Below are positions 1 through 6,378 of a stretch of 7,449 nt of DNA, piece by piece; the first letter of the stretch is position 1, and each line of letters opens with the position of its first letter. The stretch covers positions 1 to 7,449 of the forward strand of contig JAJYNV010000218.1 in NCBI GenBank assembly GCA_021786135.1, given 5' to 3'. This stretch comes from Bacillota bacterium. Its GTDB lineage: Bacteria; Bacillota; Sulfobacillia; JAJZYS01; JAJYTV01. The notes under the pieces are model-generated. The model was not told the origin of the DNA. It did no database searches and was given only the letters and a program-made list of their open reading frames with translations. The position numbers were made by a program, and so were the translations under genes.

Positions 1-1
1 C

Positions 2-688
2 GATCACGACCAGAGCTTTGCGACCTTGATCGCGGAACTCGACCGGGTCGAGGGCCTTGAGCGCATCCGCTACACGACGAGCCACCCGCGTGATTTCACG
101 CAGGAGATGATCGATGCGATCGCGTCGTCACGCCATGTCTGCGAGCATTTCCACGTCCCGGTGCAATCGGGTAGCCCGCATATGCTGAAGCGTATGGCGC
201 GCGGCTACACACGCGACCGCTACGTTGACCTGATCGAGCGCATCCGACGCGCCGTGCCAACCGCCTCGGTGACGACGGACCTGATCGTGGGCTTTCCCGG
301 AGAGACAGAAGAGGACTTCGCGGAGACGCTCGACCTCTGCCGACGGCTCCGCTTCGACAAGTCCTTCACTTTCATGTTCTCGCCGCGGCGGGGGACTCCG
401 GCGGCGAACTTTCCCGAACAGGTCCCGCTCGCGGTCAAGAAGGAACGCCTCGCGCGCCTCATCGAGGTGACGGACGCCTTGTCGCTCGCGTCGAATCAGC
501 GACAGATCGGCCGGACGGTGGAGGTGCTTTGCGAGGGCGTGTCCAAGAAGAATGGGCAGCGCCTGATGGGGCGCACCCGGCAGAACCAGCCCGTCGTCTT
601 TCCCGGTACCGCCGTCGAGGCGGGCCAGCTTGCGCAGGTGCGCATCGACGCCGTGAACACCTGGACCCTGGAGGGCGAGGCCCTGTGA
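2..688 (+). CDS. miaB: tRNA-2-methylthio-N6-dimethylallyladenosine synthase MiaB, C-terminal part (5' end outside window)
   Basis: MiaB is a radical-SAM methylthiotransferase with two 4Fe-4S clusters. It converts i6A37 to ms2i6A37 in tRNAs reading UNN codons, acting after MiaA. The frame is open from base 2, so the gene continues upstream; 228 residues are visible. The N-terminal domain and the radical-SAM CxxxCxxC are therefore not seen. Visible family features are the TTSHP block, the VQSGS segment followed by LKRMARGYTRD, the TDLIVGFPGET block, and FSPRRGTPAA, the form typical of MiaB rather than RimO. The last 65 or so residues (from about QIGRTVEVL to the end) form a TRAM RNA-binding domain containing the GRTRQNQPVVFPG block. 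The stop overlaps the GTG of the next gene (GTGA). MtaB-type relatives are less likely given the GTPAA motif and the mutSL neighbourhood. There is no sign of damage in the visible part. Confidence 0.95.
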   Translation, partial: DHDQSFATLIAELDRVEGLERIRYTTSHPRDFTQEMIDAIASSRHVCEHFHVPVQSGSPHMLKRMARGYTRDRYVDLIERIRRAVPTASVTTDLIVGFPGETEEDFAETLDLCRRLRFDKSFTFMFSPRRGTPAANFPEQVPLAVKKERLARLIEVTDALSLASNQRQIGRTVEVLCEGVSKKNGQRLMGRTRQNQPVVFPGTAVEAGQLAQVRIDAVNTWTLEGEAL

Positions 689-972
689 GAACGCGACTCG
701 AGATCCTGCGCCTGGCGCAGGAGGTCGCCGATGCCATCTCGGATTCGAAGGAGATGCAGGAGCTCCTGGCTGCGGAGGCCGCGCTCGGAGGTACTGTCCC
801 GGACCCCCTCAACCCCGACGATCCGGACCCGCGCGTCCGGGCCTACGTCGACGCGAAGCACCGCGCCGAACGTCTGCTGCAGCAGGTCACGAGCGTGTTC
901 CTCTTTCCCTTGACGGGTCACCTTTCGCCGGAGCCGAGCCAGGACAAGGGTTGCCAGAGCTGCGGGGCTTGA
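685..972 (+). CDS. ymcA: Short YlbF/YmcA-family protein (RicA-like), with C-terminal CxxC
   Basis: The 95-residue product starts at GTG 685, which overlaps the miaB stop as GTGA. The frame is also open upstream inside miaB, but that stretch is only a shadow. In Bacillus, YmcA (RicA), YlbF (RicF) and YaaT (RicT) form a cytoplasmic Fe-S complex that directs RNase Y processing and is needed for competence, sporulation and biofilm formation. Seen here: an N-terminal helix of family type (EILRLAQEVADAISDSKEM), a proline- and aspartate-rich linker (DPLNPDDPDP, about residues 35-46), a second helix (RVRAYVDAKHRAERLLQQV), and a tail ending in CQSCGA. From recalled B. subtilis sequences the relatives are about 143-149 residues, so roughly 40-50 residues of the central helical hairpin appear to be missing. 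The CxxC resembles the C-terminal cysteines that bind the cluster in the Ric proteins. The place between miaB and mutS matches ymcA; by sequence alone RicA and RicF cannot be told apart. Confidence 0.75.
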   Translation: MRTRLEILRLAQEVADAISDSKEMQELLAAEAALGGTVPDPLNPDDPDPRVRAYVDAKHRAERLLQQVTSVFLFPLTGHLSPEPSQDKGCQSCGA

Positions 973-978
973 GCGGGC

Positions 979-987
979 AGGAGTGAT
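979..987 (+). promoter_or_regulatory. Ribosome binding site of mutS
   Basis: AGGAGTGAT matches the complement of the 16S rRNA 3' end except for one missing G. The AGGAG core ends seven bases before GTG 991. It lies in the 18-base gap after the YlbF-family gene, the only spacing within the operon, so MutS translation can initiate independently. It supports GTG 991 as the start. Confidence 0.75.
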
Positions 988-990
988 CTA

Positions 991-3501
991 GTGGCGGAGT
1001 CGACGCCGGTGATGCAGCAGTACCGGCGCATCAAGGCACAGCACCCGGACGCCCTTCTGTTCTTTCGGCTGGGCGACTTTTACGAACTGTTCGACGAGGA
1101 TGCGCGCCTCGTATCGAATCTGCTCGATCTCGTGCTGACCTCGCGCGACAAGGAGACGCCGATGTGCGGCGTGCCCTACCATGCGGCCGAGACGTACCTC
1201 GGTCGCCTGGTGGACCTCGGCTACCGTGTGGCCGTCTGTGAGCAGACAGAGGATCCCAGACAGGCGAAGGGGCTCGTGCGCCGAGAGGTCATGCGCGTCG
1301 TGACGCCATCCACCTATGCCGGCGAGGCTGAGGAGGCACCCCGCCGGTGGCTCGGTGTGGTGACCCAGGAGGACGCGGCGGTGGGCATCGGGTTCCTCGA
1401 CCTCGGGCACGGCAGCTTTAGGGTGGCCGCCGTGCACGGTGAGCAGGCCGACGCCCGTCTGCGCCACGCGGTGCGCGAACTGGAGCGTCACGGTGTGGCG
1501 GAACTCCTGGCGGACGATGCGGCCTGCCCGGAACTCGGCGATGTGCCGCGTGCCCCGATGCCGACCGAGACAGCGCAGGAGGAAAGTCGCCGCATGCTTG
1601 GCGACATCCTCCATCGACTGCCGCCGGCGGCGGCCAGGGCTGCGCTGCTCGGGCACGCGTACCTGCTGGAGACGCAGCGGGGTGCCCTGCGTCATCTCGA
1701 GCCGCCACATCTCTACGAGGTTGAGCGCGGGCTGGGCCTCGACCCCGCGACACGGCGCAACCTGGAACTTGTGGAGCGTCTCGACGGCCAGCGCCAGGGC
1801 AGCCTGCTCTGGGTGCTCGACGATACCCGCAGCGTGGCGGGACGCAGGCTTCTGCGCGAGTGGCTGGAACGGCCGCTCTCGGAACTCGACGAGATCACCG
1901 CCCGACAGGAGGCTGTCTCGGCACTCGCCGAGGATGGCCTCAGGCGAGCGCGCCTGCGCGAACTGCTGAGCCGTGCGCGCGATATGGAGCGTCTCCTCGC
2001 TCGCATGGGTGCCGGCAGCGCCGGACCGCGCGACTTTGTGGGTCTCGCGGCGACGCTGGGGCTGGGCCCCGTGCTGAAGGAACTTCTGCCGCCAGGCTGT
2101 GAGAGGCTGGGGGCCATCGCTGCGGCGATCGGAAGGCCGCTCGCACTCGAGGCTGAGATCACGGCGGCGCTTCAGGACGAGCCGCCTGCCCTGGCGCGCG
2201 AGGGCAACTTCGTGCGCAGCGGCTTCTCGGACGAGATCGACCGGCTGCGCGAGGCCAAGGATGGGGCCAAGGAGTATCTCGTCGAGTTCGAGCGCCGAGC
2301 GCGCGAAGAGACAGGCATCCGCACGCTCAAGGTAGGCTTCAACAAGGTGTTCGGCTACTACATCGAGGTGACGCGCCCGAACCTGGGACAGGTGCCCGGC
2401 ACGTGGGAGCGGAGACAGACCATCGCGAGCGGGGAACGCTTCGTGACGGAAGAGCTGCGACGGCAGGAAGAACTGATCGGCCGCGCAGAACGGGAACTCC
2501 AGTCGCTCGAGGCGGCGGTGCTGGAGCTGCTGCGTCAGAACGTCCTCGCGGCGGCTCGCGAGGTGCAGGCGCGGGCGGCGGCGCTCGCCGAGCTCGATGT
2601 CCTGCAGTCCCTCGCGGAGGTGGGGCGGCGCCGGGGGTACGTGCGGCCTGACCTGCGCCGGGAGCCCGTGCTGGACCTTCAGGGCGCGCGCCATCCGGTG
2701 GTCGAGGCCCTGCTGCCGCAGGGGGCGTTCGTGCCCAACGACGCGCGCCTCGACGCGCGCGGGCAGCGCCTGCATCTGATCACGGGGCCCAACATGGGCG
2801 GCAAGTCGACGGTGCTGCGTCAGGTGGCCCTGATCCAGGTGATGGCGCAGATCGGATCGCTCGTGCCGGCCGAGCGGGCGGTCATCGGCCTCGCGGATCG
2901 CGTCTTCACGCGGGTCGGAGCCTCGGACGATCTGGCCCGCGGCGTATCGACGTTCATGGCGGAAATGCTTGAGGTGGCGATCATCCTGCGCGACGCGACG
3001 GCGCAGAGCCTTGTCGTCCTGGACGAGGTCGGACGCGGCACGGGCACGGCCGACGGGGTCGCGATCGCCTCCGCCGTGACCGAGTACCTTGCCTCGGTGG
3101 TGCGTTGCCGCGCTCTTGTGGCCACCCATTATCTCGAACTCTGCAGCCTGGCCGAGCGCGAGAAGGGAATACGCAACTTCACCGTGGCCGTGGCCGAGGA
3201 AGGCAGAAAGGTCGTCTTCCTGCACCGCATCGTGCCTGGTGCGGCGAACCGTTCCTACGGCCTCGATGTCGCGCGTCTCGCCGGCGTGCCTGAGGCGGTG
3301 CTGGCACGCGCCGAGGAGCGCATCCAGCAGGCTCCTCTGGCCGCCGCGACAGATGACCGGGCGGTGCAGTTGGCCCTCTTCGACGTGCCGCCCCATCCGG
3401 CGATCGAACGCCTGCGGCGGCTCGATCCGATGCGCATGACCCCACTCGAAGCCCTGACGGAACTGGCGGCGCTCAAGAGCCTCTGCGAGGAGATGACCTG
3501 A
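991..3501 (+). CDS. mutS: DNA mismatch repair protein MutS
   Basis: MutS scans DNA for mispairs and small loops, then turns into an ATP-bound sliding clamp that recruits MutL. The 836-residue product is near the usual length (about 850). The start at GTG 991 puts TPVMQQY at residue 5, as in the family, and the mismatch-wedge motif F30-Y31-E32 (GDFYELF) in place. Middle domains follow, with the DNA-clamp block around 411-460 ending in KVGFNKVFGYYIEVT. The ABC-type ATPase has Walker A GPNMGGKST at 599-607, the STFMAEM signature after it, Walker B LVVLDE with D678-E679, and the H-loop ATH with H713. Near the C-terminus QLALF (793-797) fits the sliding-clamp binding motif, followed by a terminal helix with TPLEALTELAALKSL, typical of the oligomerisation tail. 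All key residues are present, so the protein should be active. Its stop shares one base with the mutL ATG. Confidence 0.98.
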   Translation: MAESTPVMQQYRRIKAQHPDALLFFRLGDFYELFDEDARLVSNLLDLVLTSRDKETPMCGVPYHAAETYLGRLVDLGYRVAVCEQTEDPRQAKGLVRREVMRVVTPSTYAGEAEEAPRRWLGVVTQEDAAVGIGFLDLGHGSFRVAAVHGEQADARLRHAVRELERHGVAELLADDAACPELGDVPRAPMPTETAQEESRRMLGDILHRLPPAAARAALLGHAYLLETQRGALRHLEPPHLYEVERGLGLDPATRRNLELVERLDGQRQGSLLWVLDDTRSVAGRRLLREWLERPLSELDEITARQEAVSALAEDGLRRARLRELLSRARDMERLLARMGAGSAGPRDFVGLAATLGLGPVLKELLPPGCERLGAIAAAIGRPLALEAEITAALQDEPPALAREGNFVRSGFSDEIDRLREAKDGAKEYLVEFERRAREETGIRTLKVGFNKVFGYYIEVTRPNLGQVPGTWERRQTIASGERFVTEELRRQEELIGRAERELQSLEAAVLELLRQNVLAAAREVQARAAALAELDVLQSLAEVGRRRGYVRPDLRREPVLDLQGARHPVVEALLPQGAFVPNDARLDARGQRLHLITGPNMGGKSTVLRQVALIQVMAQIGSLVPAERAVIGLADRVFTRVGASDDLARGVSTFMAEMLEVAIILRDATAQSLVVLDEVGRGTGTADGVAIASAVTEYLASVVRCRALVATHYLELCSLAEREKGIRNFTVAVAEEGRKVVFLHRIVPGAANRSYGLDVARLAGVPEAVLARAEERIQQAPLAAATDDRAVQLALFDVPPHPAIERLRRLDPMRMTPLEALTELAALKSLCEEMT
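3487..3492 (+). promoter_or_regulatory. Ribosome binding site of mutL inside the end of mutS
   Basis: GAGGAG lies eight bases before ATG 3501, within the last codons of mutS. With the one-base stop/start overlap (TGATG) this implies translational coupling, which would keep MutS and MutL amounts in proportion. Confidence 0.6.
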
Positions 3502-5216
3502 TGGCGATCCGGCTCCTGCCCCCCGACGTGATCGACCAGATCGCCGCGGGCGAGGTGGTGGAGCGCCCCGCGTCGGTGGTCAAGGAACTGGTGGAGAATT
3601 CGGTCGACGCGGGCGCGCGGCACGTCTACGTCCGCCTCGAAGGAGGGGGCATCGATCTCGTCGAGGTGACCGATGACGGTGAGGGCATCGCTCCCGCGGA
3701 GATTGCGCTCGCGCTCGCGCGCCACCAGACGTCGAAGCTCAGGGCCGTCGACGACCTCAGCGGCATCCGCAGCTTCGGGTTTCGCGGCGAGGCGCTGCCG
3801 TCGATCGCCTCGGTCTCGCAGCTCCGTCTCGCGTCGCGGCCGCCGGAACAGCCGGGAGGGGTCGCCATCACGGCGGCGGGGGGGCGGCTCGAGGAGCCGG
3901 TGCCTCTGGCCATGGCCCAGGGTACCAGGGTGACGGTCCGCGATCTCTTCGGTCAGGTCCCTGCTAGGCGCAAGTTCCTGCTGACACCGCCGGCGGAGGC
4001 CAGGCGGGTCATCGCTGTGCTGGAACGCATGGCCGTTGCGGCGCCGCAGGTGGCCTTCTCGCTCACGGTCGACGGGCAGGAAGTACTGCGTACGAGCGGA
4101 GGCGGCAACCTGAGCGAGGTGTTCGCCGATCTCTTCGGTGTGGATGTCGCCGAGAGCCTGATGCCGGTCGACGGCAAGCTGGACGCGGGCCGTGTCCAGG
4201 GACTCGTGTCGCGTCCAGGCCGCGACCGCGGCAACCGTCAGTGGCAGTTCCTGGTCATCGACGGTCGGCCGGTGGAAGTCGGGCGGCTGCGCTACGCCAT
4301 CGAGGCAGCCTACCAGGGACGCCTGCTCAAGGGGAGGTTTCCCGTCTTCTGCCTCAGGCTGGAGGTACCGGCAGGGGACGTCGATGTAAACGTGCACCCG
4401 GCAAAGCTCGAGGTCCGTCTGCGGCGGGAGCGCGAGGTCGCGTCGCTGCTGCACGACGCGGTGGAGGCAGCGCTTGCACCGCAGCCCCGCACGTTCCCTT
4501 CGGCGACGGCTGAAGCGTCCGTTGAGGTTGTGCTGACGCCCGGGATCGCCGTCAGCGCAGAGGAGGCTGCACCAGCGCTCTTCGCCCTGGCCGACGAGAG
4601 ACGGGCCTACGGTGCTGCATCGCCGCAAGAGGCCGAAGCTGCCCTGCCGCCGCAGGCGCCTGAGGTGCTTGGACAGGCCGGGAGACTCTTTTTGGTGGCG
4701 GCGGACCACGGCGCGATCTACCTTTTTGACCAGCATGCGGTGCATGAGCGCATCCACTATGAGCAGCTCGAGAAGCGCGATTTCCGAGCGGCGCAGCTGC
4801 TCCTTTCGCCGCTCGTGGTGCGCCTCAGTGCGGGCCAGCTCCAGACTTTGGCCGAGCATCGCGACGATCTTGCCGGGTACGGGTTCCAGGTGGAGAACTT
4901 CGGCGATCGTGACGTCCTGGTGCGGGCCGTGCCCCGGCTCTTTGGCCGCGAGGCGTATCCGTCCCTTCTGCCGGAGCTGCTCGAGGCCCTCGCCCAGGGC
5001 GGCGAGGGGCCGGTAGAGCGGGAAGAGCGGGTGCGGCGCGAGCTTGCAGCCTGCCGGGCCTCCGTCAAGGAGCAGGACCGGCTTGGCCTCTACGAGCAGC
5101 AAAGCCTCGTACGACAGCTCTGGAACTGCCGCGAGCCGCGCTTCTGTCCGCACGGCCGGCCGACCTACCTGAAGCTCGACTATGACGAGCTCCGCCAGAG
5201 GTTCCTCCGGCGATGA
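3501..5216 (+). CDS. mutL: DNA mismatch repair protein MutL, endonuclease type
   Basis: MutL is the dimeric ATPase that links MutS to downstream repair. The 571-residue product is slightly shorter than the B. subtilis and E. coli proteins (about 615-630). N-terminal GHKL ATPase motifs: ELVENSVDAGA with E29 and N33, DDGEGI at 58-63 (DNG is more usual), and GFRGEAL from residue 93. The linker, about residues 330-395, is rich in Ala, Pro and Glu. The C-terminal domain carries the nuclease metal motif DQHAVHERIHYE at 410-421, an exact DQHA-x2-E-x4-E. ACRASVK (516-522) and CPHGRPT (549-555) supply the other metal-site residues. QLLLSP (432-437) resembles the clamp-binding motif of B. subtilis MutL. 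The protein should therefore nick DNA itself, as in organisms without MutH and Dam-directed repair; absence of mutH elsewhere in the genome is inferred, not seen. The stop overlaps the miaA start as ATGA. Confidence 0.98.
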   Translation: MAIRLLPPDVIDQIAAGEVVERPASVVKELVENSVDAGARHVYVRLEGGGIDLVEVTDDGEGIAPAEIALALARHQTSKLRAVDDLSGIRSFGFRGEALPSIASVSQLRLASRPPEQPGGVAITAAGGRLEEPVPLAMAQGTRVTVRDLFGQVPARRKFLLTPPAEARRVIAVLERMAVAAPQVAFSLTVDGQEVLRTSGGGNLSEVFADLFGVDVAESLMPVDGKLDAGRVQGLVSRPGRDRGNRQWQFLVIDGRPVEVGRLRYAIEAAYQGRLLKGRFPVFCLRLEVPAGDVDVNVHPAKLEVRLRREREVASLLHDAVEAALAPQPRTFPSATAEASVEVVLTPGIAVSAEEAAPALFALADERRAYGAASPQEAEAALPPQAPEVLGQAGRLFLVAADHGAIYLFDQHAVHERIHYEQLEKRDFRAAQLLLSPLVVRLSAGQLQTLAEHRDDLAGYGFQVENFGDRDVLVRAVPRLFGREAYPSLLPELLEALAQGGEGPVEREERVRRELAACRASVKEQDRLGLYEQQSLVRQLWNCREPRFCPHGRPTYLKLDYDELRQRFLRR

Positions 5217-6073
5217 GGCGGAGGATCGCCGTGTTCGGGCCGACCGCCGTCGGCAAGAGCGCATTCTGCCTTGCGCTCGCAAAGGAGATCGGCGGCGAGA
5301 TCGTCAACGCCGATGCCGTGCAGCTCTATCGCGGCTTCGATATCGGCAGCGCCAAGCCGTCCTGCGCGGAGCGCGAACGCGTCGCCCATCATCTTGTCGA
5401 CGTGGCCGATCCCGGTATGGACGTGACGGTGGCGACGTATCAGATGCTCGCAGAGGCGGCGATCGGAGAGATTGAGCGCCGCGGTCGCGTGCCGATCGTC
5501 TCGGGCGGGTCCGGCCTCTATGTGCGGGCGGCGCTCGGTGAGTGGGACACCTTCGGCAGGCCACCGGATCCCATGGTGCGACAGTGGGTGGAGTCAGCGT
5601 CCCTCGACGAGGTGTACGCCCGGGCGCTGGCCCTAGCTCCCGGCGCTGCCGCGCGGCTGTCGCCGCAGGATCGGCCACGGCTCGTGCGCCTGATCGAGCG
5701 AGGCAGCGAAAGGCACCAGACTGCACGCCTGCCGTCGTGGGAGTACATCAAGATCGGGCTCTATCTGCCGCGCGAGGAACTCTATGCCAGGATCGATGCC
5801 CGCGCACTGACGCTGTGGCCCCACCTCGTGACGGAGACGAGACGCCTTCTTCCCTGGGGGCCGGCCGCAGTGGCGATGGCCGAGCGCACGATCGGCTACC
5901 GTGAGGCGTTGCGTCATCTCCGCGGCGAGCTCGGCCCGGACGAGGCACTCAGAGAGGTCCAGACCCGGACAAGGCGGTTTGCGAAGCGTCAGCTGACCTG
6001 GTGGCGGCGCGAGCCGAATACCATCTGGCTGCGGCCGGAGGAAGGGGTCCGACTGCTGCAGGGCATCGTGTGA
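5213..6073 (+). CDS. miaA: tRNA dimethylallyltransferase MiaA (divergent, slightly short)
   Basis: MiaA transfers the dimethylallyl group from DMAPP to N6 of A37 in tRNAs reading UNN codons, giving the i6A substrate of MiaB. The 286-residue product is shorter than usual (about 300-316). Seen: P-loop GPTAVGKS at 9-16; NADAVQLYRGFDIGSAKP at 32-49, with D34 in the place of E. coli Asp42; GGSGLY at 98-103; an IGYRE block at 227-231; and TRRFAKRQLTWW near the end, which is highly typical of the family. Two departures stand out. The catalytic Thr of the GGTGLY motif is Ser (S100). The block normally reading RALEVY-x-x-TG is replaced by RLIERGSERHQT and shortened by several residues. Start ATG 5213 overlaps the mutL stop as ATGA; a weak AGAGG lies 11 bases before it, so translation probably depends on coupling to mutL. 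No hfq follows. The identity is firm; full activity is less certain. Confidence 0.93.
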   Translation: MRRRIAVFGPTAVGKSAFCLALAKEIGGEIVNADAVQLYRGFDIGSAKPSCAERERVAHHLVDVADPGMDVTVATYQMLAEAAIGEIERRGRVPIVSGGSGLYVRAALGEWDTFGRPPDPMVRQWVESASLDEVYARALALAPGAAARLSPQDRPRLVRLIERGSERHQTARLPSWEYIKIGLYLPREELYARIDARALTLWPHLVTETRRLLPWGPAAVAMAERTIGYREALRHLRGELGPDEALREVQTRTRRFAKRQLTWWRREPNTIWLRPEEGVRLLQGIV

Positions 6074-6094
6074 GTTGAGGGTCGAGAAAGTATG

Positions 6095-6130
6095 CCTAGA
6101 GCGGGGCGCCGGATGGCGTCCCGCTCTAGG
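6095..6130 (+). terminator. Strong hairpin after miaA, probable operon terminator
   Basis: Arms 6095-6110 and 6115-6130 pair over 16 bp with a single G-U wobble (6106 with 6119), around the loop GGAT. The pair 6094-6131 can extend the stem to 17. It begins 22 bases after the miaA stop, where the operon should end. No clear T-run follows (CCTTCTGG), so it is either an atypical intrinsic terminator or an mRNA 3'-end stabiliser. On the minus strand the sequence after the hairpin (TACTTTCTC) is more T-rich, but no minus-strand gene is seen. A dispersed palindromic repeat unit cannot be excluded. Confidence 0.6.
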
Positions 6131-6143
6131 CCTTCTGGACGGC

Positions 6144-6171
6144 TTGCACAGGGGAGAAGGGGGCAGATAAC
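6144..6171 (+). promoter_or_regulatory. Weak promoter candidate for the permease gene
   Basis: TTGCAC (6144-6149), a 16-base spacer and GATAAC (6166-6171) form a poor but possible vegetative sigma-factor promoter: three of six and four of six matches to TTGACA and TATAAT. It lies directly after the hairpin that closes the miaA operon, a sensible place for a new promoter. A start just after it would give a leader of about 200 bases. Chance similarity is quite possible. Confidence 0.25.
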
Positions 6172-6363
6172 CAAAGCCCGAACGGACACAGATGGGTCCA
6201 TGAGACCCAAATATGAGCAGGAACATTGGACCATGACGCGAATATACGTGGTCAACATCGGCCGGGCGCCGTCCAAGCGACGCGCAAGCCGGTAGCAGGG
6301 AGGAGGGGTACTGCAGCGCCGATGGGCGCAGCAACGAGGGTCGCGCGCCGCAGCGTCCAGCAC
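6172..6363 (+). other. Leader region of the permease gene, no convincing gene
   Basis: I see no protein-coding gene in this stretch. It can form several short helices. GGGC 6161-6164 pairs with GCCC 6176-6179. TGGGTC 6193-6198 pairs with GACCCA 6204-6209. GGTCCA 6195-6200 pairs with TGGACC 6227-6232. GCGCC pairs with GGCGC near 6319-6332. The second and third share bases and exclude each other. GGACGGCTTGC (6137-6147) is complementary in part to GCCGTCC (6268-6274) and in part to GCAAGCC (6284-6290). A 20-codon frame, ATG 6233 to TAG 6295, with AGGA ten bases upstream, could be a leader peptide but has no other support. No known riboswitch consensus or T-box sequence was recognised. Confidence 0.3.
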
Positions 6364-6370
6364 AAGGAGG
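6364..6370 (+). promoter_or_regulatory. Ribosome binding site that fixes the TTG start of the permease
   Basis: AAGGAGG is a near-perfect Shine-Dalgarno sequence eight bases before TTG 6379. A GTG at 6375 is out of frame and stops after three codons. The in-frame ATG 6406 has only AGGA five bases upstream, and starting there would drop the KGLRKE segment that is typical of this transporter family. Confidence 0.7.
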
Positions 6371-6378
6371 GACCGTGT

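Noticed and set aside
529..684. An upstream extension of the YlbF-family gene inside miaB
   Set aside because: The extra residues come from reading the TRAM-domain codons of miaB in another frame. Family similarity begins at about GTG 685, which also gives the coupled GTGA overlap.
988..3396. An 802-codon open frame on the minus strand opposite mutS
   Set aside because: It mirrors the mutS coding frame. Strong third-position G/C removes stop codons from the complementary frame. The translation is rich in Arg, His and Gln with no recognisable domain, and mutS is beyond doubt.
3255..5282. A 675-codon open frame on the minus strand opposite mutL
   Set aside because: Same cause as the frame opposite mutS. 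It spans the end of mutS, all of mutL and the start of miaA, which a real gene would not do, and it shows no family motifs.
6226..6248. TTGGAC and TATACG as a promoter
   Set aside because: The spacing is only 11 bases, too short for a normal vegetative promoter.
6092..6295. A 67-codon plus-strand frame across the hairpin
   Set aside because: Its first third is the palindrome itself, it has no ribosome site before ATG 6092, and its composition is low-information and basic. Only the short 3' part from ATG 6233 was kept as a weak observation.
6325..6378. Resemblance of GAGGGTCGCGCGCCGC and GCGTCC to a T-box antiterminator
   Set aside because: The invariant TGGN bulge that binds the tRNA acceptor end is missing, and no specifier stem was found upstream. 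The likeness is explained by GC-rich composition.
6074..6378. hfq, tRNA gene, insertion sequence or CRISPR repeat in the gap after miaA
   Set aside because: hfq often follows miaA, but no Hfq-like frame is present. No cloverleaf, repeated spacer pattern, transposase or flanking repeats were seen.
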